A stretch of 64,000 bases of DNA from Limnohabitans sp. 2KL-51 (GTDB taxonomy: Bacteria; Pseudomonadota; Gammaproteobacteria; Burkholderiales; Burkholderiaceae_C), in NCBI RefSeq assembly GCF_003063645.1, contig NZ_NESJ01000006.1, positions 177,675 through 241,674 on the forward strand, given 5' to 3'. Positions 42,150 to 52,817 of the stretch are shown here, in pieces. The position numbers were made by a program, and so were the translations under genes. Position 1 is the first letter of the stretch, and every line of letters begins with the position of its first letter. The notes below the pieces were generated by a model. That model made no database searches and had not been told where the DNA came from. It worked only from the letters and a program-made list of their open reading frames with translations.

Positions 42150-43046
42150 TCAGTCTTCTGAGGCTGTGTTGCAAGCGTGACCGGCTTGCAGTGTCCAGGC
42201 CGAGCGCACATCGCTGGCTTGTTGAATCAGTTGTTGCAGCGTTTGGGTGTCGCCTTGTTTCAGGGTATTTTCAAATGCGTCGAGTGCAGTGCGAAAGTGC
42301 GCCAATTGCGTGAAGACTTCCTCTTGGTTGGCGCTCAAGATGTCGCGCCACACCGATGCATCTGAAGCGGCGATGCGTGAAAAATCCCGAAATCCCGGAC
42401 CAGCCATCTCCAAAAACGCAGGGCCTTGCGGCTGGGCCGTCAGTGCATTCACGGCGGCAAAGGCCAGCAAATGTGGCAAGTGGCTGACGGCGGCAAAAGT
42501 AGCGTCATGGGTCTCCGCTGTCATCTGGCTCACATGGCTACCGATGGCAGTCCAGATTTCGCTGGCTGTTTTTATCTGGCCGATGCTGTTTTGCGGCAAA
42601 GGCGTGAGGATGGTGCGGCGTGCTTGGTAAAGCGAAGCCTCGGCATGCTCAATGCCCGCGACTTCTTTGCCCGCAATCGGATGGGCGGGCACAAAGCAAC
42701 TCAGGCGATCGCCCAGTGTGGCAAGTGCAGCGGCAATCACATCGCACTTGGTCGAGCCCACGTCCATCAGCAAGGCGTTGGCGTGCAGTGCTTCGCGCAT
42801 GGCGGTAAAGCTGTTTTGCATCGCGCCCACAGGAACGGCCAGTAAAACAAGATCTGCGCCTTGCACCGCATCGGCCACACTGGTGCAGGCGTGGTCGATG
42901 ACTAGAAGTTCCACCGCACGTTGACGGGTTTTTTCAGAGGCGCTGAAGCCGACAATGGTTTGAACAAGACCTGCTTCGCGCAAAGCGAGTGCAAACGAAC
43001 CGCCCATTAGGCCGCAGCCAATCAGGGCCAAGCGTTGGAACTTCAC
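42150..43046 (-). CDS. tyrA: Prephenate dehydrogenase
   Basis: NAD(P)-dependent step of tyrosine synthesis. The dinucleotide-binding '[20 protein letters not shown]' opens the protein, followed by '[13 protein letters not shown]' and '[18 protein letters not shown]'. The GTG at 43046 begins exactly at the Rossmann strand and is eight bases past the pheA stop, giving 298 residues; upstream extensions overlap pheA and lack homology. A hisC gene, often found between pheA and tyrA in this order, is absent. Confidence 0.94.
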   Translation of the reverse strand: MKFQRLALIGCGLMGGSFALALREAGLVQTIVGFSASEKTRQRAVELLVIDHACTSVADAVQGADLVLLAVPVGAMQNSFTAMREALHANALLMDVGSTKCDVIAAALATLGDRLSCFVPAHPIAGKEVAGIEHAEASLYQARRTILTPLPQNSIGQIKTASEIWTAIGSHVSQMTAETHDATFAAVSHLPHLLAFAAVNALTAQPQGPAFLEMAGPGFRDFSRIAASDASVWRDILSANQEEVFTQLAHFRTALDAFENTLKQGDTQTLQQLIQQASDVRSAWTLQAGHACNTASED

Positions 43047-43053
43047 TGTGGGC

Positions 43054-44154
43054 TCACTCGGGCACAGGGTAGGAACCCAGAACCTTGTAGAACGCGCACA
43101 GGCCCTGCAACTCTTGCAAAGCGGCGGCCACATGCGGCTCGCTGATGTGGCCTTGCAGGTCGATGTAGAAGTAATACTCCCATTGACCTGATTTGGCGGG
43201 GCGCGACTCAAAGCGGGTCATGGACACGCCGTTGTTCTTGAGCGGCACCAGCAAATCGTGCACGGCCCCTGGACGGTTAGGCACCGACACCACCAGGCTG
43301 GTGCAGTCTTTGCCCGAGGCAGGCGGTGTGGCCAAGGTTTGCGGCAAAGCGATCACGGCAAAGCGGGTGCGGTTGAACGCTTCGTCCTGGATGGCGTGGT
43401 GCACGATGTGCAGGCCAAACTGGCTGGCGGCGCGCTCGCTGGCCAGCGCGGCCCAGGCTGGGTTGGTGGCGGCCAAGCGCGCGCCTTCGGCGTTGCTCGA
43501 CACGGCGCGGCGCTCCACATGTGGCAGGTGTTTGGACAGCCAGCCCTGGCACTGGGCCAGCGCCTGGGGGTGGGCCATCACGACCTCGATGCCCGCGTCA
43601 GAGTTAAGCTGGCGCAGCAAATTGAAGCGCACCTGCAGGCTGACTTCGCCCACCACATGCACGGGCGAACGCAAGAACAAATCGAGCGAGCGGGCCACCA
43701 CGCCTTCGGTGGAGTTTTCCATGCCCACCACGCCATATTGGGCGGAGCCTGCAGCGGTGGCGTGAAAGACTTCGTCGAAGTTGGCGCAGTAAATCAGGTT
43801 GGCCGCACTGCCAAAAAATTCAATCGCTGCTTGTTCGCAAAACGTGCCCTGAGGCCCAAGCACTGCCACGCGCTGTGGCGCCTCCAGGGCCAAGCAGGCC
43901 GACATGATCTCGCGCCAAATGGAAGCGATGTGTTCGTTTTTCAGCGGGCCGGGGTTGGCTTGGGTGATCTTGTCGATGACTTGCGCCACGCGGTCGGGGC
44001 GAAAGAAGGGCGAGCCTTCGGCACGTTTGATCTCACCGACTTTTTCGGCCACATGAGCGCGTTGGTTCAGCAAGCTCAGCAGCTGTTTGTCCAGTGCGTC
44101 AATCTGAACACGCAAAGCGCCCAGGGCGTCCGATTGAATGGGGGGTTGGCTCAT
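43054..44154 (-). CDS. pheA: Bifunctional chorismate mutase / prephenate dehydratase
   Basis: P-protein of phenylalanine synthesis. In order: chorismate mutase helices ('LRVQIDALDKQLLSLLNQRA'), prephenate dehydratase ('LGPQGTFCEQAA', 'MENSTEGVVARSLDLF' and the catalytic Thr in 'NRTRFAVIAL'), and a C-terminal ACT domain ('SVPNRPGAVHDLLVPLKNN' and 'RFESRPAK') that binds phenylalanine for feedback inhibition. Protein length is 366 residues. Confidence 0.96.
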   Translation of the reverse strand: MSQPPIQSDALGALRVQIDALDKQLLSLLNQRAHVAEKVGEIKRAEGSPFFRPDRVAQVIDKITQANPGPLKNEHIASIWREIMSACLALEAPQRVAVLGPQGTFCEQAAIEFFGSAANLIYCANFDEVFHATAAGSAQYGVVGMENSTEGVVARSLDLFLRSPVHVVGEVSLQVRFNLLRQLNSDAGIEVVMAHPQALAQCQGWLSKHLPHVERRAVSSNAEGARLAATNPAWAALASERAASQFGLHIVHHAIQDEAFNRTRFAVIALPQTLATPPASGKDCTSLVVSVPNRPGAVHDLLVPLKNNGVSMTRFESRPAKSGQWEYYFYIDLQGHISEPHVAAALQELQGLCAFYKVLGSYPVPE

Positions 44155-44192
44155 GTCTCGTGGTCTTTCTGGCGGCTTGTTTTCGAAGTGCT

Positions 44193-45284
44193 TCAGGCCT
44201 GTGTTTTTTCAAATTGACGCATGTAGGCCACCAGCGCCTGCACGCCTTCGAGGGGCATGGCGTTGTAAATGCTGGCACGCATGCCGCCTACTGACTTGTG
44301 CCCTTTGAGTTGCAGCAAGTTGGCGGCTTTGGCCCCGGCCAAAAAGGCCTCGTTGCGCGATTCGTCACGCAAGAAAAAGGGCACGTTCATGCGCGAGCGG
44401 CAGTCCTTGGCCACACGGTTTTCAAACAAGCTGGAGCCGTCCAGAAAGTCGTACAGCAGTTGCGCTTTGGCGATGTTGCGCTGCTGCATGGCTGTAATAC
44501 CGCCATGTTTTTTGAGCCACTGGAACACCAGCCCCGCGATATAAATGCTGTAGGTGGGCGGGGTGTTGTACATCGACTGGTTATCGGCCACCAGCTTGTA
44601 ATCAAAAGCGCTGGGGCAATGCGGCAGGGCATGGCCGATCAAGTCTTCGCGCACGATGACCAAGGTCAGCCCGGCGGGCCCCAGGTTTTTTTGCGCACCG
44701 CCAAAGGCCAGGCCCACCCGAGACCAATCTACAGGACGAGACGCAACATGCGAAGAAAAATCCACCACCAGTGGGGCATCGCAGCCCAAGGCTTTGAGGT
44801 CGGGCAGTTCGTGGAACTCGACACCGTGAATGGTTTCATTGCTGCAAATGTGCACGTAGCGGCTGTTTGCGCCCACCTGCCAAGTGGCAGGGGCGGGCAG
44901 GGTGGTAAAGCCTTCCACCTGACCCGATGCGGCCACGCGTGCGGTGCCGTATTTGCCCGCTTCCTTGAGCGACTTTTGGCTCCAACTGCCCGTGAGCACA
45001 AAGTCCATCGCCCCGCCATGCGACAGGTTCAGCGGCACGATGGCATTTTCGGCCAAGCCACCGCCTTGCATGAACAAAACCTTGAAGTGGGTAGGCACCG
45101 CCAACAATTCGCGCAAGTCGGTTTCGGCTTGCTCGTAAATGCTGATGAACTCCTTGCCGCGATGGCTCATCTCCATCACGCTCATGCCCGAGCCGTGCCA
45201 GTCGAGCATCTCAGCTGCGGCTTGTTGCAGCACGGCCTCGGGCATGACGGCAGGGCCTGCCGAAAAGTTGAAAGCGCGCCCCAT
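44193..45284 (-). CDS. serC: Phosphoserine aminotransferase
   Basis: PLP enzyme for serine and for pyridoxine 5'-phosphate synthesis (the latter feeds PdxJ). The PLP lysine lies in '[14 protein letters not shown]'; '[15 protein letters not shown]' and '[13 protein letters not shown]' are N-terminal signatures, and '[19 protein letters not shown]' is C-terminal. Protein length is 363 residues. The ATG at 45284 is four bases past the gyrA stop, with 'GGAA' upstream inside gyrA, so coupled translation is likely. Confidence 0.96.
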   Translation of the reverse strand: MGRAFNFSAGPAVMPEAVLQQAAAEMLDWHGSGMSVMEMSHRGKEFISIYEQAETDLRELLAVPTHFKVLFMQGGGLAENAIVPLNLSHGGAMDFVLTGSWSQKSLKEAGKYGTARVAASGQVEGFTTLPAPATWQVGANSRYVHICSNETIHGVEFHELPDLKALGCDAPLVVDFSSHVASRPVDWSRVGLAFGGAQKNLGPAGLTLVIVREDLIGHALPHCPSAFDYKLVADNQSMYNTPPTYSIYIAGLVFQWLKKHGGITAMQQRNIAKAQLLYDFLDGSSLFENRVAKDCRSRMNVPFFLRDESRNEAFLAGAKAANLLQLKGHKSVGGMRASIYNAMPLEGVQALVAYMRQFEKTQA

Positions 45285-45287
45285 CAC

Positions 45288-47933
45288 TTATTCCGTTGCT
45301 GGCGTACCGTCATCCGCTTCCGCGTCACCGGCTTCACCTTCGCTCACATTGGCATCATTTTCGACAATGCGTTGCAGACCTGAGAGCTTGGCGCCTTCGT
45401 CCAGGCCAATCAAGGTCACGCCCTGTGTGGCGCGGCCGAGCTCGCGGATTTCAGCCACACGGGTGCGCACCAACACACCAGTGTCGGTGATCAGCATGAT
45501 CTCGTCGTCGGCATGGACCAAGGTGGCGGCCACCACTTTCCCGTTGCGTTCAGATTGCTGGATGGCGATCATGCCTTTGGTGCCACGGCCGTGGCGGGTG
45601 TATTCGGTGATCGAGGTGCGTTTGCCATAACCGTTTTCAGTGGCCGTGAGGACGCTCTGTGTTTCGTCGCCCGCCACCAACATGGCGATCACGCTTTGGT
45701 GGTCTTCGATCATCATGCCGCGTACGCCGCGAGCGCTGCGGCCTAAGGGGCGCACATCGTTTTCGTCAAAGCGCACAGCTTTGCCACCGTCGCTGAACAG
45801 CATCACATCGTGTTTGCCGTCGGTTAAAGCGGCACCGATCAAGAAGTCGCCTTCGTCCAAGTTCACGGCGATGATGCCGCCCTTGCGGGGGTTGCTGAAT
45901 TCGTCGAGTGAAGTTTTCTTGACGGTGCCCATGGATGTGGCCATGAACACATACTGGTCGTCCGGGAAGGTGCGGGCTTCGCCGGTCAGGGCCAGCACCA
46001 CGTTGATCTTTTCTCCCTCTTGCAAGGGGAACATGTTGACGATGGGGCGGCCGCGAGAGCCACGCGAACCCGCAGGCACTTCCCAAACTTTTAACCAATA
46101 CAGACGGCCCCGGTTCGAGAAGCACAGCAAGTAGTCGTGCGTGTTGGCAATGAAGAGCTGGTCGATCCAGTCGTCTTCTTTGGTGGCAGCGGCTTGCTTG
46201 CCACGGCCACCGCGCTTTTGTGCGCGGTATTCAGAAAGGGGCTGGCTCTTGATGTAGCCACTGTGCGAGAGCGTGACCACCATGTCAGTGGGCGTGATCA
46301 GGTCTTCGGTAGACAGGTCTTGCGCGCTGTGCTCGATTTCGCTGCGGCGAGCTCCGATCTTGGTCTGGCCAAACTCTTGGCGCACCGTGCCCAGCTCGTC
46401 GCCAATGATGGTGGACACGCGCTCGGGCTTGGCCAGGATGTCCAGCAGGTCTTCGATCTCAGTCATGACCTCTTTGTACTCGGCCACGATCTTGTCTTGT
46501 TCCAAGCCCGTCAGGCGTTGCAGGCGCATCTGCAAAATTTCTTGCGCTTGCGTGTCCGACAGGCGGTACAGGCCGTCCTGGCCCAAACCGTATTCGCGCT
46601 CCAGTCCTTCGGGGCGGTAGTCGTCGGCGTTCACCACCGAGCCATCGTCTCTGGCGCGGGTCAGCATGGTGCGTACCATCTGGCTGTCCCAGCCGCGGTT
46701 CATCAGTTCAACCTTGGCCACAGGAGGCGTGGGTGCGCCACGGATGATGGCAATGAAATCGTCGATGTTGGCCAAAGCCACGGCCAGGCCTTCCAGAACA
46801 TGACCACGGTCACGTGCTTTGCGCAGCTCAAACACCGTTCGGCGTGTGACCACTTCGCGGCGGTGCTGCAAGAAGACCTGGATCAGGTCTTTCAGGTTGC
46901 ACAGCTTGGGTTGCCCGTCGATCAGGGCCACCATGTTCATGCCAAAGGTGTCTTGCAGCTGCGTTTGCTTGTACAGGTTGTTCAGCACCACTTCGGGAAC
47001 CGCGCCGCGCTTGAGCTCGATCACCAAACGCATGCCCGATTTGTCGGATTCGTCCTGAATGTGGCTGATGTCTTCGATTTTCTTCTCGTGCACCAACTCG
47101 GCCATGCGCTCTTGCAAAGTCTTTTTGTTGACTTGGTAAGGCAGCTCGTCGACCACAATGCATTGACGCTGGCCCTTGTCGATGTCTTCAAAGTGGCACT
47201 TGGCGCGCATGACCACGCGGCCACGGCCGGTGCGGTAACCGTCCTTGACACCCGTCATGCCATAAATGATGGCGCCTGTCGGGAAGTCTGGCGCAGGCAC
47301 GATTTCCATCAATTCGTCAATCGACGCTTCCGGGTTGCGCAGCAGGTGCAGGCACGCATCCACCACTTCGTTCAGGTTGTGAGGCGGGATGTTGGTGGCC
47401 ATGCCCACGGCAATACCGCCCGAGCCGTTGATCAGCAAATTGGGCAGGCGCGAGGGCAGAACCAGGGGTTCTTTTTCGGAGCCGTCGTAATTGGGGCCAA
47501 AGTCGACGGTGTCCTTGTCTATGTCGCCCAGCATCTCGTGGGCGATTTTGGCCAGACGGATTTCGGTGTACCGCATCGCTGCGGCGTTGTCGCCATCGAC
47601 CGAGCCGAAGTTACCTTGGCCATCGACCAGCATATGGCGCATGGAAAAGTCTTGCGCCATCCGCACGATGGTGTCGTATACCGACTGGTCGCCGTGGGGG
47701 TGGTATTTACCGATCACGTCACCCACGATACGGGCCGATTTTTTATAAGGGCGGTTCCAGTCGTTGTTCAGCTCGTGCATCGCAAACAACACGCGACGGT
47801 GAACGGGTTTCAGGCCGTCCCGGGCATCGGGCAGGGCACGCCCGACGATCACGCTCATGGCGTAATCGAGGTAGCTGCGCCGCATTTCCTCTTCCAGACT
47901 GATGGGCAGTGTTTCTTTGGCGAACTGGGTCAT
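45288..47933 (-). CDS. gyrA: DNA gyrase subunit A
   Basis: Breakage-reunion subunit of DNA gyrase. The active-site tyrosine is in '[12 protein letters not shown]', the GyrA box in '[12 protein letters not shown]', and the C-terminal domain carries repeated beta-pinwheel blades. Protein length is 881 residues. In the quinolone-resistance region the sequence reads '[11 protein letters not shown]', placing Gln where E. coli has Ser83, while Asp87 is kept. First gene of the long leftward block that runs to accD. Confidence 0.97.
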   Translation of the reverse strand: MTQFAKETLPISLEEEMRRSYLDYAMSVIVGRALPDARDGLKPVHRRVLFAMHELNNDWNRPYKKSARIVGDVIGKYHPHGDQSVYDTIVRMAQDFSMRHMLVDGQGNFGSVDGDNAAAMRYTEIRLAKIAHEMLGDIDKDTVDFGPNYDGSEKEPLVLPSRLPNLLINGSGGIAVGMATNIPPHNLNEVVDACLHLLRNPEASIDELMEIVPAPDFPTGAIIYGMTGVKDGYRTGRGRVVMRAKCHFEDIDKGQRQCIVVDELPYQVNKKTLQERMAELVHEKKIEDISHIQDESDKSGMRLVIELKRGAVPEVVLNNLYKQTQLQDTFGMNMVALIDGQPKLCNLKDLIQVFLQHRREVVTRRTVFELRKARDRGHVLEGLAVALANIDDFIAIIRGAPTPPVAKVELMNRGWDSQMVRTMLTRARDDGSVVNADDYRPEGLEREYGLGQDGLYRLSDTQAQEILQMRLQRLTGLEQDKIVAEYKEVMTEIEDLLDILAKPERVSTIIGDELGTVRQEFGQTKIGARRSEIEHSAQDLSTEDLITPTDMVVTLSHSGYIKSQPLSEYRAQKRGGRGKQAAATKEDDWIDQLFIANTHDYLLCFSNRGRLYWLKVWEVPAGSRGSRGRPIVNMFPLQEGEKINVVLALTGEARTFPDDQYVFMATSMGTVKKTSLDEFSNPRKGGIIAVNLDEGDFLIGAALTDGKHDVMLFSDGGKAVRFDENDVRPLGRSARGVRGMMIEDHQSVIAMLVAGDETQSVLTATENGYGKRTSITEYTRHGRGTKGMIAIQQSERNGKVVAATLVHADDEIMLITDTGVLVRTRVAEIRELGRATQGVTLIGLDEGAKLSGLQRIVENDANVSEGEAGDAEADDGTPATE

Positions 47934-48166
47934 ATGTGAGAGAGGCAAAAGTGGCGCGGTGAAAACCACTCATTTTAGTTGCAAGCGGCTGTCGCGTCCA
48001 TGCAACATTTGGCATGCAAATGTGTTCACCTTTGGCTGTTGGTGAGGCATTTAACTGAGCCTGCCGCTGTCTATGGCACAATAAAACGCAACGCAGCAGG
48101 TGACGGTCATCTGCAGCGTCTTTTTTTCGCAGCCTGTCTGCGGCTTTATCCCTCAAGAGGAAGACC

Positions 48167-48883
48167 ATGAAAAAATTGAACAAATTGGCGATTCTGTTGG
48201 CCTCAGCAGCGCTCGCATCGGCTGCTGGTGCTCAAACCATCGACAACTGGCGCAACGGCACAGGCGACCTGGTCTGGAAAAACGGCACCAACGAACTGTG
48301 CTGGCGCGATGCCAACTGGACACCTGCTACGGCCGCTGCCGGTTGCGACGGTGCCATTGTGGCCAAGCCAGCCGCTGCTGCTCCAGCTGCAGCCCCAGCC
48401 CCAGCAGCTCGTCCTGCCGCTCCAGCAGCTCCAGCAGCTCCAGCAGCTCGCCCTGCCGCTCCAGCAGCAGCCCCCGCACCTGCCGCTGCTGCACCCCGTC
48501 CAGCAGCGCCTCCACCAGCTGCTGCCACCAAAGTCACTTACGCCGCTGACGCGTTCTTTGATTTCGACAAGTCGGTCCTGAAGGCCGAAGGCAAAGCCAA
48601 GCTGGACGACCTGGTTGGCAAAGTCAAGGGCATCAACCTGGAAGTCATCATTGCCGTGGGTCACACCGACTCCGTGGGTTCTGATGCTTACAACCAGAAG
48701 CTGTCCGTCAAGCGCGCTGACGCTGTCAAGGCTTATCTGGTCACCAAGGGCATCGAAAAGAACCGCGTTTACACCGAAGGCAAAGGCGAGAAGCAGCCCG
48801 TGGCTGATAACAAGACTTCTGCCGGCCGTTCCAAGAACCGCCGCGTGGAAATCGAAGTGGTGGGCACACGTCCCAACAAGTAA
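48167..48883 (+). CDS. OmpA-family outer-membrane/peptidoglycan-associated protein
   Basis: Protein of 238 residues. A signal peptide ('[18 protein letters not shown]') leads to a short domain with '[20 protein letters not shown]' and two cysteines, a Pro/Ala linker of about 65 residues, and a C-terminal OmpA domain ('[20 protein letters not shown]', '[13 protein letters not shown]' and '[12 protein letters not shown]') that binds peptidoglycan. This layout is the common abundant OmpA of Comamonadaceae, lacking a full 8-stranded barrel. The start has 'AGAGGA' upstream; an intrinsic terminator follows. Confidence 0.92.
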   Translation: MKKLNKLAILLASAALASAAGAQTIDNWRNGTGDLVWKNGTNELCWRDANWTPATAAAGCDGAIVAKPAAAAPAAAPAPAARPAAPAAPAAPAARPAAPAAAPAPAAAAPRPAAPPPAAATKVTYAADAFFDFDKSVLKAEGKAKLDDLVGKVKGINLEVIIAVGHTDSVGSDAYNQKLSVKRADAVKAYLVTKGIEKNRVYTEGKGEKQPVADNKTSAGRSKNRRVEIEVVGTRPNK

Positions 48884-48902
48884 TCCCTTACCGGATCATG
48901 TC

Positions 48903-48930
48903 AAAAAGCCCCAGCAATGGGGCTTTTTTT
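48903..48930 (+). terminator. Intrinsic terminator after the OmpA-family gene
   Basis: Stem AGCCCC / GGGGCT with a 6-base loop followed by seven T residues, 20 bases past the stop codon. Confidence 0.88.
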
Positions 48931-48977
48931 CGTCTGTCGTTCTTGCCTTTCAGGCTGTTGACCGACAATCAGCTCCC

Positions 48978-49688
48978 ATGACTACAAGCACTTCAAACGT
49001 CGACCCGGCCGAACTGGCCAAATTTTCAGATCTGGCCCACCGCTGGTGGGACCCTGAAAGCGAATTCCGTCCTCTCCACCAGATCAACCCTTTGCGGCTG
49101 GAGTGGATTCATGGTTTGGTTCCCCTGACGGGCTTGAGCGTGGTCGATGTCGGTTGCGGCGGCGGCATCTTGGCCGACGCCATGGCGCACAAAGGTGCCC
49201 AGGTGCTGGGCATCGACTTGGCCACCAAATCTCTCAAAGTGGCCCAACTGCACGCACTGGAGGCTGGGACCCAAGGCGTTCAATACCGCGAAGTCAGCGC
49301 CGAGGCGCTGGCCGCAGAACAGCCCGCTCAGTTCGATGTGGTCACTTGCATGGAAATGCTGGAACATGTTCCAGACCCCTCGGCTGTCGTCAAAGCCTGC
49401 GCACAACTGGTCAAGCCCGGTGGCTGGGTCTTCTTCTCCACGCTTAACCGAAACCCTAAATCCTTCCTTTTTGCCATCGTCGGGGCCGAATACATTCTCA
49501 AACTCTTGCCCAAAGGCACGCACGAGTTTGCCCGCCTCATCAAGCCCAGCGAACTCACCTCTTGGGCGCGTGAAGCGGGGCTGGACGCTCAAGGCTTCAA
49601 GGGCATGGAATACAACCCCTTCACCAAACGCTATTGGCTCAGCCAGGACACCAGCGTGAACTATTTGCTCGCCTGCCGGAAAGCCTGA
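48978..49688 (+). CDS. ubiG: Ubiquinone biosynthesis O-methyltransferase
   Basis: SAM methyltransferase for both O-methylations of ubiquinone synthesis. The SAM motif '[20 protein letters not shown]', '[17 protein letters not shown]' and the N-terminal '[20 protein letters not shown]' are UbiG hallmarks. Protein length is 236 residues. The ATG at 48978 starts '[13 protein letters not shown]'. gph begins two bases after the stop; ubiG-gph pairing is common in beta- and gammaproteobacteria. Confidence 0.95.
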   Translation: MTTSTSNVDPAELAKFSDLAHRWWDPESEFRPLHQINPLRLEWIHGLVPLTGLSVVDVGCGGGILADAMAHKGAQVLGIDLATKSLKVAQLHALEAGTQGVQYREVSAEALAAEQPAQFDVVTCMEMLEHVPDPSAVVKACAQLVKPGGWVFFSTLNRNPKSFLFAIVGAEYILKLLPKGTHEFARLIKPSELTSWAREAGLDAQGFKGMEYNPFTKRYWLSQDTSVNYLLACRKA

Positions 49689-49690
49689 CC

Positions 49691-50356
49691 ATGTTCCACC
49701 ACGCACAAGCCGTCTTGTTTGACCTGGACGGCACCTTGATCGACAGCGCCCCGGATTTGGGTGCAGCGGCGGACAAAATGCGGGTTGACCGTGGCATGTC
49801 CTCTTTGCCTCTGGAGCATTACCGCCATATGGCCGGTGCCGGAGCGCGGGGCATGCTGGGCATCGCCTTTGGCATGACCCCCGAGCACCCTGACTTTGAA
49901 GCCATGAAGGAAGAGTTTTTCGTCAACTACGAAAACTGCATGACCGAGCGCACCCGCATCTTTGATGGCGTGGTGGACATGGTCGAACGCCTGGTGGCTT
50001 TGGGGCTGCCCTGGGGCGTGGTCACCAATAAATCCAGCCGCTTCACCGACCCGCTCACCGCGGCCATGCCATTGTTCGCCACGGCTGGGACCATCGTCAG
50101 CGGCAACACCACGCCGCACGCCAAACCGCACCCCGCGCCTTTGTTCGAGGCGGCGCGGCGCCTGTCGGTTGATCCGGCACGTTGCGTCTATGTGGGCGAC
50201 GACGAACGCGACATCGTTGCAGGCTTGGCCGCCGGCATGGGCACCGTGGCCGCCACTTACGGTTATTTGGGGCAACAGACCGATATTTCGCGCTGGAATG
50301 CCCATTTGCACATTGATTCTCCGACAGAGCTCTTGCAATTCCTGCAAAGCGCCTAA
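49691..50356 (+). CDS. gph: Phosphoglycolate phosphatase (HAD family)
   Basis: HAD hydrolase that clears 2-phosphoglycolate. Motif I 'VLFDLDGTLIDSAPDLG', the motif II threonine in 'WGVVTNKSSRF', the motif III lysine in 'PHAKPHPAPLFEAARR' and motif IV 'YVGDDERDIVAG' are all present. Protein length is 221 residues. The stop codon overlaps a promoter-like -10 box for ssrA, which begins 14 bases later. Confidence 0.92.
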   Translation: MFHHAQAVLFDLDGTLIDSAPDLGAAADKMRVDRGMSSLPLEHYRHMAGAGARGMLGIAFGMTPEHPDFEAMKEEFFVNYENCMTERTRIFDGVVDMVERLVALGLPWGVVTNKSSRFTDPLTAAMPLFATAGTIVSGNTTPHAKPHPAPLFEAARRLSVDPARCVYVGDDERDIVAGLAAGMGTVAATYGYLGQQTDISRWNAHLHIDSPTELLQFLQSA

Positions 50357-50359
50357 AAT
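50333..50359 (+). promoter_or_regulatory. Probable ssrA promoter
   Basis: TTGCAA (50333-50338) and TAAAAT (50354-50359), 15 bases apart, with the tmRNA 5' GGGG 11 bases downstream of the -10. Spacing is a little short, but the position relative to the RNA start is right. It lies in the last codons of gph. Confidence 0.5.
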
Positions 50360-50369
50360 AACACCCTCA

Positions 50370-50758
50370 GGGGCTGCACTGGTTTCGACATGGGTTCGGA
50401 CGCGTGGCAGGGCATGTCGAGGTTCTGATCCTCGTTAATCTTCGGAAAAAAAACTAACTGCAAACGACGAACGTTTCGCACTCGCCGCTTAATCCGGTGA
50501 GCCTTGCAACAGTTGGCCGATAGGCTGGGTTAGGGTGATGAGGGGGTTAAATCCCTCAAAGTCCTAGCTGCAAGGTAAAACATATGGGCTGGCATCACCT
50601 CGGGTACCTTGGGGTGGTGTGAGAAAAAAGGGTACTGGCTGGGTGTTCAGCGTGTCGCTGCGCGGTTCACTTGGCGAGACTCAAATCAGACGACTACACA
50701 TGTAGAACTGTACGAAAAAGACTTATGGACGGGGGTTCAAATCCCCCCAGCTCCACCA
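50370..50758 (+). ncRNA. ssrA: Transfer-messenger RNA (tmRNA)
   Basis: Rescues stalled ribosomes by trans-translation with SmpB. The 5' end GGGGCTG pairs with the 3' CAGCTCC-ACCA acceptor, and the T-arm 'GGTTCAAATCC' is present. The tag frame begins at GCA (50460) and encodes ANDERFALAA, then TAA (50490-50492), a typical betaproteobacterial tag. Length is 389 bases. Its 3' end is a known integration target for mobile elements, and an integrase gene follows. Confidence 0.97.
50731..50758 (+). other. Inferred integration site (att) in the tmRNA 3' end
   Basis: The tmRNA T-arm and acceptor end directly precede an integrase gene. By analogy with P4-type integrases that target ssrA this is the probable attL core. 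No second copy was found by eye downstream, so the exact core and the other end are unknown. Confidence 0.4.
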
Positions 50759-50940
50759 ATTAAGAATTCACTTGATGACTAGTGAATACAAAATAAGGCT
50801 ATTAGTCCTGATTTTTATACCGAAAGAGCTGTAAGTCCTTGATTTGCAGTCCTTTTCTTTTCAGGGCACATTGGCATTGTGCTGGGCGGAATTCGGGCAG
50901 AATGTGAAATTTCCGCCACCAAAACTGAATTTCGCTCCGC

Positions 50941-52173
50941 ATGCTTACAGCCGCCCAACTAGCAAAAGCATCCTGCCCACCCAACAAAGCCTACATCAGG
51001 CTTGTCGACACCGCAGGCTTATTCATTGAAATTAGCCGAACCAGAGCTCGATGGTACGTCCGTTTTCAAAAGAACGGGAAACAGTCGAGGACAAGCATTG
51101 GCGTTTACCCTCAGATGTCATTGGCAGAGGCGCGGACTCAGTGTTACCGCTTTCTAGGTGGTTTGGCATCGAATCAGTACCCGGTTGGAAGTACGGCCAA
51201 GCCAAGCATCATCAAAGCACACATCACAGAGCGTGAGATGTTTCAGACCATTGCACGGAAGTGGCTGAATAAATCTAAACCTGGATGGGGGCCGGTGCAT
51301 GCTGATAGATACGAGCGCATGCTTGAGAGGGACGTAATACCGCGGATCGGTACAACGCACATAAGCGCAATCAAGACGGTGGACCTTTCTGGTGTGGTCG
51401 ATGCTATCAGCGCCCGTGGAGTACGTGAAACTGGTAAACGCTGCATTCGAATGATTGAGACGATTTTTAAGTGGGCGGGTACAGAAGGGCATGAAATAAA
51501 TTGCAGCACAGCAGGCCTGATTACGCGCCTTGGGGCTCCGAAGGCAGAAGAACATTTCCCAGCGATTACAGACCCTGCAGAACTCGGCGAGTTCCTGCGA
51601 GCAGTGAAGCACTACCACGGCAGTCCAGTCATACGCGCCTTGATAGAGCTTCAGTTCATGATACCGTGCCGACCGTCTGAGTTGCGTCTGGCAACTTGGG
51701 ATGACTTCAACTTGGAGGCCATGGAGTTCACGATCCCATCATCTCGCCTGAAGCGGACAGTTGCTAACAAAGCGGCTGGCGATGCCCACATCATTCCTTT
51801 GTCTCGACAGGCGGCCGAAATCCTCAAGACATTACCAAGGTTTGTGTCAGACCCTTCTGTATTCCCGTCATCAAAGCGTGGCAGGCCAATCAGCGACAAC
51901 GGTGCACGAACTGCCATCATAAGTTTGGGGTGGGGTGAGCGCCAAAGCATGCACGGTTCACGAGCAGTGTTCCGGACCTTAGGCGAAGAAGTCCTAAAGC
52001 TTGACCAAGCATTATTGGAGATCACACTTCACCACCGCTTGGCTGACCAGTTGAGGGGCGCATATAGAAGGGTCTCACGTTTGGACGACCGCCGGGCCAT
52101 GATGCAAGCTTGGAGCGACATGCTTGACTGCCTTCGCACTGGCCAAGACTATTCGCATTTGGTTCAGAAGTAA
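50941..52173 (+). CDS. int: P4-type tyrosine-recombinase integrase
   Basis: Site-specific recombinase of 410 residues with the P4-like N-terminal arm-binding domain ('ARWYVRFQKNGKQSRTSIGV') and a C-terminal catalytic domain. Catalytic residues are visible: Arg in 'IPCRPSELRLATW', His-x-x-Arg in 'MHGSRAVFRTL', His in 'LHHRLADQ' and the tyrosine in 'LRGAYRR' ten residues later, so it appears intact. It is transcribed away from ssrA, 183 bases after it. The short AlpA-like gene downstream may regulate it or act in excision. Confidence 0.93.
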   Translation: MLTAAQLAKASCPPNKAYIRLVDTAGLFIEISRTRARWYVRFQKNGKQSRTSIGVYPQMSLAEARTQCYRFLGGLASNQYPVGSTAKPSIIKAHITEREMFQTIARKWLNKSKPGWGPVHADRYERMLERDVIPRIGTTHISAIKTVDLSGVVDAISARGVRETGKRCIRMIETIFKWAGTEGHEINCSTAGLITRLGAPKAEEHFPAITDPAELGEFLRAVKHYHGSPVIRALIELQFMIPCRPSELRLATWDDFNLEAMEFTIPSSRLKRTVANKAAGDAHIIPLSRQAAEILKTLPRFVSDPSVFPSSKRGRPISDNGARTAIISLGWGERQSMHGSRAVFRTLGEEVLKLDQALLEITLHHRLADQLRGAYRRVSRLDDRRAMMQAWSDMLDCLRTGQDYSHLVQK

Positions 52174-52546
52174 CCCGTCGAAGTGGACGGCAATTAGGGC
52201 GTCGACCCAGATGTCGGATCGATTCGGCAGAAGGCTACGGTCGAGTATCGGAAGCTCCTGGAATAGAAGGGTAATCCACGGGTTAACAACAAAAATAAAA
52301 AACCAATTTAAACAATTTTTTACATATAAAAATTTAAAAATATAGGTACTAGTGTTTAATTTAATAGTTTTTTGATGTAAATTGGGGCCGTCAGCAGATG
52401 TTGTGATGCGCAGAGTGTTGCGGCATCGGTCGACCGTAAACCGAAATTCGATCTTCGGAGCGATCAACACGAATTGGAATAACCGTGCCTGCCTTTTCAA
52501 AGGCTAGGCTCTGCGCAGCAATGCGCAGTTTTCTGAAGGTGTTGAT
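52174..52546. other. AT-rich intergenic region after the integrase
   Basis: About 370 bases with no supported gene. Bases 52270-52385 are strikingly AT-rich compared with the rest of the window, with several A and T runs; such tracts often mark promoters, silencer-bound foreign DNA or recombination regions. No repeat or RNA was recognised. Confidence 0.5.
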
Positions 52547-52804
52547 ATGTCACTCGAAAAACTCACTGCTGTTCTTGAGGACTGGAAACGCAACAGCGAC
52601 CCGCTTGCTTTGCACCCTGATCGACTTCTGCGCGCCAAAGAAGTTTGCCTCCTCACAAGTCTGCCTTCAGCACAGGCGGTTCACCACGCGGTAAATAATC
52701 TTTCCGGCTTCCCTCCCGGGGGCAAGTTGGGGAAGATTCGCGTCTGGAAGTTGTCTGATATGACGGAGTACATTGCCAGACTTCCAAAGGTGGGGCCGCA
52801 TTGA
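52547..52804 (+). CDS. AlpA/excisionase-like small DNA-binding protein
   Basis: Protein of 85 residues with a winged-helix pattern: 'LLRAKEVCLLTSLPSAQAV' as the helix-turn-helix, then 'GFPPGGKLGKIRVWKLSDMT' with the wing and 'TEYIARL', the same order as AlpA regulators and excisionases (helix, 'FPxxxKLGxRxxxW', 'SxxxxWI'). The start has 'GAAGG' seven bases upstream. Placed just after the integrase, it probably controls integrase expression or excision; identification is by pattern only. Confidence 0.65.
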   Translation: MSLEKLTAVLEDWKRNSDPLALHPDRLLRAKEVCLLTSLPSAQAVHHAVNNLSGFPPGGKLGKIRVWKLSDMTEYIARLPKVGPH

Positions 52805-52817
52805 TGGCAGATTCCTG

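Noticed and set aside
46137..47939. Plus-strand open frame of 600 codons opposite gyrA
   Set aside because: Antisense shadow of gyrA with His/Val/Gln-rich, motif-free sequence.
50941..52173. Integron integrase (IntI) instead of P4-type integrase
   Set aside because: The protein has a P4-like N-terminal domain and no IntI-specific insert was noticed; its position beside ssrA fits a tmRNA-targeting island integrase.
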